Assembly: GCF_034702125.1 (NCBI RefSeq)
Contig: NC_085876.1
Location: forward strand, 27,143,552 to 27,207,551
Length of the DNA stretch: 64,000 nt
Direction: 5' to 3'
Origin: Engraulis encrasicolus
Taxonomy: Eukaryota; Chordata; Actinopteri; Clupeiformes; Engraulidae
Shown: positions 57,204 to 64,000 of the stretch, piece by piece
Position numbering within the stretch: position 1 is the first letter of the stretch
How the letters are laid out: each line of letters begins with the position of its first letter
Translations under genes and position numbers: made by a program
The notes under the pieces: generated by a model
Told to the model about the DNA's origin: nothing
What the model saw: the letters and a program-made list of their open reading frames with translations, nothing else
The model's database searches: none

Positions 57204-57533
57204 ACAGTTTCTTTCGGAAATCCCCTGCTAGTTCTTGTACAAATGACTTCCCCATTCACCTCATTGCTTTACTGTTTAGTATCCATTTCCGTGTGATTTA
57301 AATTTGATGAGCTCAACTCAAAGGCAAATGTTGAATGTCCCCTCAAGCTAATGATGCAAGAATCTTGCAAAGCCAGTTGTATGATTCTCTCATATGACTG
57401 CATCGCCATGTCAAGTTGATGATGTCACCATGTCTGATTTCACATGTAATGACAGGTGTGAGGGGAAGCCAAACACACACAGAAGACAGTCAACAAATGG
57501 AATTTCATATAATTCATTTATTATTAAAGGGAA

Positions 57534-57889
57534 ACATGTTTAGGAAATGGTCAAAAAAGGTACTGCAACTATGCTGCTTATAGAAATTGGGCTGCCTTTT
57601 GCCAAATTTGACCTTTCCATGAAAGTTTACTAAGTATTAAACAAACATTTTCTGGTATGGTCCAAGTACAGTCATTTTTGCAGCTAAAAATGGCTATTTT
57701 TGGAAATTCAAAATGGCGGACCATGGAGAAGATCCCCCTTTTCATGTATGTAAAATGCAATTTTTCCAGTCATAATGAATACTTAGAATTAAATGCTGGT
57801 GGTAAGTATTCATGAACACTAACATTAGTGAATGGGCAGCATGAATTCTAGAAATAAACAACTAAAAATCTCTCACAGTGTCCCTTTAA
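57534..57889. mobile_element. TTAA-flanked MITE, family B (inverted copy)
   Basis: The 356-bp element between TTAA sites is collinear with the inverse of 7446-7802. Shared words include GGTACTGCAACTATGCTGCT, CAAAATGGCGGACCATGGAG and GTGAATGGGCAGCATGAAT. The outer ends (AAGGGAAACATG and CACAGTGTCCCTT) have decayed. Confidence 0.8.
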
Positions 57890-57994
57890 GCACAAACGTA
57901 AATCATCTGACATCATTATAATGTATTATTTCTACACACTTGCGTACACACAAACACTACACGACGCGAGAGTCATGTCAAAATGTTTTTACCT

Positions 57995-58215
57995 GATGTC
58001 ATTGAGAGTCAGTGTTTCCGCCTTTGTAGATAATGACCATTGCACGTTCTCCTGCAGCTGCAATTTCATCTTTAGTTGCCTGTGGCTTTGCAAACTGTTT
58101 GGTATGTGCTCTAAATGAGTCATAGACCCCTTTTCCAACACCATACACTCTTGATGTTGTAGGCCTATCATGCATAAACAAAGATATTGCTGCACGCATG
58201 ATCACAACAAATCTT
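57995..58215 (-). pseudogene. Fragment of an uncharacterised multi-copy fish ORF
   Basis: The minus-strand frame reads MRAAISLFMHDRPTTSRVYG, then VGKGVYDSFRAHTKQFAKPQ, then ATKDEIAAAGERAMVIIYKG. From memory, this type of sequence occurs many times in fish and other animal genomes in uncharacterised, transposon-associated genes. A one-base shift near 58010 is needed to reach the expected LNDIR, which lies directly before a GTAAAA donor-like site. It is probably a relic. Confidence 0.45.
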
Positions 58216-59926
58216 TTGCAAGTCCAATGTTCAAAAACCTCCGATCTGATGATCTGCTTCGGCTCGGACATGAGGTACAATTCTCCTTGTTGATGGTCAT
58301 GTAAAAGCAGAATGTACTGTATCCTCACCTACACTCACTCTTTTGCTCCTGTGTTCCTGCTGTTTTAGCTATACGCACATCTGCATCTCCTGCGTGTTCT
58401 CCTTATGTGAAAGGAATTCCTGCTTTTGCAATTGTAGCAGAGTGGACATCTGAATGTATTTCTAAATATAGTAAGTTGATTATTTAGCACGACTACTCCA
58501 CCTACGGGGCTTAATCGTAGGACAAGGTCACCCCTTTTGAAACATCAAGGCACTACAGGTTCGCGCATTTCAGAGGAGAGAGACGTGTGTTCCATAAAGA
58601 CATCTGTTTTATTTTCTGTACAAGGGATGAATTAAAATTAATAACAGGAGATATTTACAGCGTTCGGTTCAAGATCTCACACAGTAACACGTACCCTCAC
58701 TCATACCGCCACATATGGTGGATGACAGGCAGTTTCTAAAGAGACCAAAAGAAAGAAAATACAGTAACAAAACAGCAAACCATGCAAGATGACACTTCAA
58801 GCAGGAGGGTAGCCACACAAGTAGCCTACACACCATGCAAGTTAAACCTTCCAAAATCAATAAAATGAAATAAACAGATCATGCGTAATAGATGCACAAA
58901 ATCGTTGTGGAAAATGAAAAGCACACCATGCAACTCACGCTGGAAAATCACAGTGTTACAATAAAATGAAATAATAAGTCAACATTAGAGGGACTAGGCC
59001 TATGCCCCACTGATGCAGGATCTAAGGGAGAAAGGTGTACGTTCGTTCACTTCACACACCAAGCGGCGCTGCATATGAGGGGGCCCCGCAGCGGCCAACA
59101 CTGTTCAGCGCAGTCCTGAGATGGCAGACCACCAGCTCTCACACACTTCTTTCACTTCATTCCATGGCAAATCAACTGTAGACAAAGCAGCGGTCTGGGG
59201 TATGGACACGTCTTGGCCACTCCACGACACCTGCGACGTGAACAGGCAAAGCGCACCCCAATTAGGCTACTGCATCCACACACACGCACCACTAAAATTA
59301 CTGACGGAACAGCAACTATACACATAGGCCTACATACCACGCAAGTGAGGAGATCATCTAGTCGAAACCAGAGAGATGAGGGCAACTACTGTTGGCACTC
59401 GCTGTCCTTCCGGGAAAGCTGGTCACTGGCTCGTACCGTGGGAAAACGGCCACCAATTGAAAGCGTGCAACTCTGGCAAAAGAGCGAAACTTTCAATAGG
59501 GCCTACCGACATTCTGCAAGTGGAACTAAACTCACAACAACCAGTGATAGTTACTCACCCAGTACAGGCATACAATCGCTCCAAACCAGCCACAAAAGCC
59601 TACTCGCATCCCATGCCACAAACAACCCCGGGCCCCGGAAACAGAGGGGAAGCGCACGTACCCAAACACCGCCTTTTTACTAAGGATTGAGAGCCGACTC
59701 CACCAATCCATGGCGGTCCCCTGGGAAATCACTTGATGCGAAACAGTTCATCCTGCTACACAATGTCAGTGCCATAGTAGGAGTGAAAATAACTCTCCGG
59801 CCAGTCTTTGTATTCCTCCTTTTATGAGTTCCATCTTTTGTAGATGGCTGGCAACTGTACCCGGGTGGTTGACGTGACACCTGGTTTTTTCACCTGAGTT
59901 CACCTCATTCCACCTTGTTCAGATCA
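58216..59926. other. Intergenic DNA, nothing recognised
   Basis: No gene or repeat family is supported. Several 60-150 codon frames overlap on both strands around 59120-59730, but they lack motifs and exclude each other. Confidence 0.35.
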
Positions 59927-60319
59927 ATGGCGGCTAGTACCAAAACAAAGCGCAGTGTCAAGCAGTGTGTTGCTGGAGGGCCAAACGGTGCCAGCTGCAA
60001 AAATGGCTACTTGACAGAAGGAATATCTTTGCACAAGTTCCCTTCTGTGAAGAATGATGGAACTGTGGCCGACAAGGAGAAGGCTAAAACAAGGGCTCTG
60101 TGGATCCAATTCGTACGCAGGCACCGGTGTGGTTTTGAAGCAAGCTCGTGGTCACTGTTGTGTTCGGCACATTTACACCCCTCGTGCTTCACCACAAATG
60201 TGGAGATCGCGGGCATGGTTGGACTGAAGAGAATGCTATTGCCTCAAGCAGTTCCAACAATTGACATCGCCAGCGTGCAGACTGAAACTGCCCCTGTAAC
60301 TGCTCGGGCACGAAGACAG
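59927..60319 (+). CDS. THAP-domain protein, first coding exon
   Basis: The exon starts at the ATG of MAASTKTKRSVKQCVAGGPN and is open for 131 codons to RARRQ, directly before the donor GTGAGTGC. The THAP zinc-binding pattern is visible: Cys15 and Cys24, then LHKFPS, a Trp in ALWIQFVRRHR, CSAHLHPSCF with the CxxH pair, and the closing AVPTI. THAP domains are DNA-binding C2CH modules related to P-element-type transposases and are often found in fish genes and transposons (family knowledge). The first cysteine pair is widely spaced, as in one large fish subfamily. I did not find the following exons within the window. The frame is intact. Confidence 0.8.
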
Positions 60320-61560
60320 GTGAGTGCACTGCTTTGCTTTAGGCTACTCGTTTTACCTTGTCCATCTGCTTTGTATGTTGTTTTCAGGAAAGGGTAATGC
60401 ACATTCTATGCCAAACCGATGCGAATGCTCTCGAGATATGCACTTTTTGTTGATTGCCATTCAACTGGTCAATAAATTGGTTTTGGGAGGATATCCGCGC
60501 TTCAGCCTCCGTGGTGCTCTCGGTCGAGGACAGCCAACGCACAGACTGGGCTACTGCTTAGCGAATAAACAGAGATGCATATAGGCCTACTTTGAAGCGT
60601 TTGATTGTTTGTTTTTAGTATTGTGGTGCACGTGTGGCTGACGTTTGGACACACCTCGTCCTCAGAGTCAGGCTGAGGGACACGCGACGCCTGTGACTTT
60701 GAGCACAAAAAATAATAATAATGATAAACGCTAAAAATATGTTGAGGACTCAGGCTATCTAGGGTGTTTTTCCAACAGCCTAATACCTCTGTTTTTCTCT
60801 AGTTGATGACATTTTTGCATGTACATGCATTTCAATCACACTATATCGCGCAATTGAATCAAAATGCCCCCCATTTGTCAACAAATACACACGCCACGTC
60901 ATTCTTGGGTCATGGCAAAGCGCCCTTAGTAACCATAAACAAAACGAACTGTCAGGCTATGTCAACAATCGTCACTTCGCCTGTCAGACATGTCACTTTC
61001 TGCAGATGTATCAGTGCCTCTGAAATAGATTTGTGCTGCTGTTTTTTTTTTCTCATGAGGTTGGATGTGTGGTTTTTCGACTCGCTGATGTTTGTATGAG
61101 AATTTTGGTTCCTTTATAAGATGTGGGTCCATCAAATGTGTGTTGTTTTCTCAGATCGCCATACTAGCAAACCAGGGACTTTCCTCTATGACGTCACAGC
61201 CCAGCTCATTAGTCAAACCAAATTTCACAGAATTCACACTTTGAGTTGCCATTTTCACAAGTTCCTCCAGGATGATTGGGTTCAAAGTCTCATCGATGCT
61301 ATCAGAAAAAACAAGGCTTTCATGGGAATGACCGTTTGTTTTCGTTTCATAACCTCTTTAAGGTGACTAGTAACCTCTTAATATGTCTTCACATTGCAAT
61401 GTTTCTGTCACGCAATGCTTAGATTCATTTTATGGTGTCCTGTGGTGTGACTGCTCTTATAGAAGGTAAAAAAGGTTGTTTTTTTTTATAAATGAAAACA
61501 CATATTAAGATTAAACACAATATCATTATCAAGTTAGCATGAGCTCAGATGTCAGTCATG
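60320..61560 (+). other. Region after the THAP exon, no further exon recognised
   Basis: The frame at 61121-61366 (about 80 codons, including FHKFLQDDWVQSLIDAIRKN) has no clear splice boundaries or family motif, so it is not called as an exon. The rest is AT-rich DNA. Confidence 0.35.
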
Positions 61561-61564
61561 TATA

Positions 61565-61930
61565 CAAAAGGATATTATATTGTTCGATTACAAGGTCAGG
61601 GGAAAGTCTAGCCCAATATTCGTCAGTCCTACGGACAACTTATAGGCCGTCATCGTAAAATCTCTGGTACATTTGTGGATCGGTCTTTTGAAGTTGCCGC
61701 ATTTTCTTGAGACGTAAGCTCAATGGTTTTGTATACATGTTGTGTCCAGAAGCAGCCATGTATAGCATCATGGATATGAGCACATCAAGGTGAAGATCCT
61801 AATTTCCAGCTCCCTCTGATCTGATGAGGGTGCGGACTAGATCAACCATTTCTATGTACTGGAGCCAGAGAGCTGCTGTCAGATCATGTTTCAAAGCAGT
61901 CTTCTCAGCCTGAGGACACTGAGTTATGAT
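61565..61930 (-). pseudogene. Decayed fragment of a multi-copy fish ORF
   Basis: On the minus strand the sequence reads QAEKTALKHDLTAALWLQYI, then EMVDLVRTLIRSEGAGN, a stop, then DLHLDVLISMMLYMAASGHN and MYTKPLSLRLKKMRQLQKTD. After another break it reads DEYWARLSPDLVIEQYN. From memory, this LWLQY / AASGHN / LSPDLVIEQ series is a widespread uncharacterised fish repeat-gene type. One internal TAG (in GGAAATTAGGAT) and a frame break show that it is a relic. Confidence 0.6.
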
Positions 61931-62631
61931 ATTAACCACTTAGCGCAGAGCCTATGTTATAACCTTACTGTAACCAAAATTGTAATGGCTATGTCTTAAT
62001 CTGTTACTTAATGCTCTCAGTAATGTCATAGCAATGCTGTTATAATGTAGTTGAGTATTTTCAGCAAATAGTGAATAGGCCCGCCGGCAACCCCATTTGC
62101 AGTAAGAGGCTACGCAAGGATTGATGTTTGTCTGTGTTTGTCGCAGGGTGACAGTGTTTAAGAGCAAATGTGAAGGCAATATGTACTATATTTAATAATT
62201 AATATTCATCATTATTATTATTATAGGAATATTTTATGTTGTGAAAGACGCACGGATAGGATAGGCTACTTGCACTGTAGCACCGTAGTCTTAGTTTCGC
62301 TACACGTTAATCTTAATCAAATCCATAGAGAAATGTGAGACATTGTTCATTGTTTGATCACTAACTTTCAAAGATAGGCCTTTCCACCTTTTGACAGTCA
62401 GTTTGTGCTGCAGTCCTTTTTTTTTAACAGCCAATTTCTAAAATAGGAAAGCACTCTCAGTGAAATTGTTTGTGTGTATGTGTTTTGTTATCACAGTCAG
62501 AGAATGACAGCTTTCCTCTGCCCCACTCCAGCTGCACTCTGATCCTCTGGAGTTGGTGGTATGTGCTCCACGTATGTGTGGCGTGGTAGGTGCTCCATAT
62601 TTACCAACACAATAATACACACACCACAGTC
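61931..62631. other. Intergenic DNA, nothing recognised
   Basis: There are only short frames and a small AT-rich run near 62195-62225. Confidence 0.35.
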
Positions 62632-62639
62632 CATTGGAG

Positions 62640-62979
62640 CAGCGGTTCCCAAACTTTTTTCCCCGCGCACCCCCTTTCACATTTCAATGTGGTTCGCGCA
62701 CCCCCTACGCGAATGTTGCACCATCGCACATTTTGGGTAATCCTGATTTCCAATCAGACGTTTTTTTCTGCCATCATTACAATGGAACTTATTGCATGAC
62801 AAGTCTATGAGTTATAAATTACACTTTCAATTCATCAAACAATTAAAACTACCTGACGTTCATTAATGCTGGATAAAAAAAACCACACATATCCACCATT
62901 GCTCTATTCAGCTCGCGCACCCCCTGGTGACAGGCCGTGCACCCCCAGGGGTGCACGCACCACAGTTTGGGAAACCCTG
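62640..62979. mobile_element. hAT-type MITE, 340 bp, perfect target duplication
   Basis: The ends CAGCGGTTCCCAAAC and GTTTGGGAAACCCTG are inverted, and CGCGCACCCCCT occurs in both halves. CATTGGAG lies on both sides (62632-62639 and 62980-62987). Confidence 0.94.
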
Positions 62980-62987
62980 CATTGGAG

Positions 62988-64000
62988 GACAAGTCTGCCT
63001 TCTTCTGGAGAGACTCTGCCATCACACCCACATGCCACCATGTGTTCTCCCCAACCTCCACTTCCCAGCAGTGTGTCCCTGAGTTAAAGCCCTCAGAACC
63101 CCTGGAAGCAGAGACCCAGATTAAATTTCTCTAGGTTAACAGTTAACTGCTGCCTCTCATCACCAAGCCTCACTCGTCAGATCTTCAGAGAGGATGAGTT
63201 GTGGGTGCGCAGTGTTGGGATCCAGAATAACAGGTGCTGCAGAGAGGAATACCACATACATGAGCTGAATACAGAATGGTATGGATTAGGGATGTGATGT
63301 GGTGGCAACATGCATTAACCCATTTTAGCCTGATGCTGCGTATACCTTGTTTGACCTTTGGTGCCTGGAGCGACATATACACTGTATTCAGGCTCTTGAG
63401 ATTTCAGTTTTATTATTAACAATGTGTGTATGTTAGAGCTGAATAAACAATGCAAAATGAGGGTGCTTGCTTTTCAACGCAACTTATTTCATGTTTGTAT
63501 GTGCTTTGGAGGCTGAAATATTTAGGTTATACAGTTTTTCTCAATTGGTTTTGTTCGTTTCTCGAATCTCTCTCACAATTTGCAAAACATAAAATTCATT
63601 CTCATAACAGCTTTAACAAATGGCAAAACACTGTGGATGACTTGCAAAACCAAGTCTCTTGCTCAAAATCCGTAGTTTGTCTTTCAAAAGCAAGTTTTTC
63701 TGTCTATGAACATGTCAGTGCCATCAGAATAGCTAGTTAGTCAGATAGTTAGTTATTGTGGCATAGTGTATGGACAAGCTAGTCAACTCGATTTGTCATG
63801 TTGTCAATTGACTAGTACACTCTTGAGGATCTTTTCTGAAGTGAAATGTTGTTTAGATTGGATGGGACATGTTGTAAATTCGACTTTATATTACATTGAT
63901 CTGATAATATTGTACTGATATACATTTAGAGTATGACCTATTTATTGACAGGTTTTCTCATTACAAAATGGAAAAAATAGCCAACTCTGGTTGAGGTGTC
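62988..64000. other. End of the window, no gene recognised
   Basis: The frame just after the MITE (to 63134, ending ETQIKFL) is open for about 50 codons but has no motif. The remainder is AT-rich with no clear repeat. Confidence 0.35.

Larger units (their letters stand above)
53882..57470. repeat. Segmental duplication, right copy (partner at 39015-40230)
   Basis: It is parallel to 39259-40200 but contains extra blocks at 54184-54495, about 55061-55290, 55296-56219 and 56590-57203. Shared landmarks include TTGCAGATGCTTTTACCC and AGATGAAAGATTCCAC. They also include CAGACTCTTTAGCCGCCAAA and GGCAAATGTTGAATGTC. Confidence 0.8.

Noticed and set aside
59213..59690. Overlapping frames of 104 and 156 codons
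   Set aside because: They overlap in different frames, have no recognised motif, splice sites or conservation evidence, and arise in a stop-poor stretch.
61121..61366. Second exon of the THAP gene
   Set aside because: The frame is open but no acceptor fits the phase-0 donor at 60319 with confidence, and no family motif is present.

Overview
The window is vertebrate nuclear DNA, almost certainly from a teleost fish. It has split genes with GT-AG introns, very long (GT)n, (CA)n and (CT)n tracts, tRNA-derived SINEs, Tc1-like and L2-like relics and many hAT- and TTAA-type MITEs. All gene names come from protein-level recognition, because no database search was possible.

Layout. From 1 to about 11.3 kb lie the last five coding exons of ptk2 (focal adhesion kinase) on the + strand. 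They cover the Tyr861-type site, the proline-rich linker and the FAT domain, and the introns are packed with microsatellites and MITEs. From 14.2 to 17.6 kb a complete four-exon rplp1 (ribosomal stalk protein P1, 114 aa) lies on the minus strand, convergent with ptk2. From 17.6 to 24 kb I see no gene, only repeats, including a tandemly amplified tRNA-like element and LINE fragments.

From 24 to 57.5 kb a segment has been duplicated several times. Its core is a minus-strand two-exon gene that I do not recognise: a 25-nt first coding exon joined in phase to one 803-806-nt exon, giving an alanine/valine-rich, strongly hydrophobic protein of 275-276 aa. Two copies are open (coding exons 38789/31501-30696 and 53661/43201-42399). 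A third (about 25.8-24.9 kb) is frameshifted and lacks a visible first exon. The intron of the middle copy holds a decayed plus-strand C2H2-type gene (34.1-36.8 kb). The intron of the last copy holds a 10-kb, several-level nest of palindromic transposons (43448-53453). The duplicated segments give natural empty sites that date several insertions to after the duplication.

From 57.5 to 64 kb there is a THAP-domain first exon (+, 59927-60319), two decayed fragments of multi-copy fish ORFs on the minus strand, and more MITEs. The most interesting item is the unrecognised Ala/Val-rich gene family with its conserved TATA promoter.
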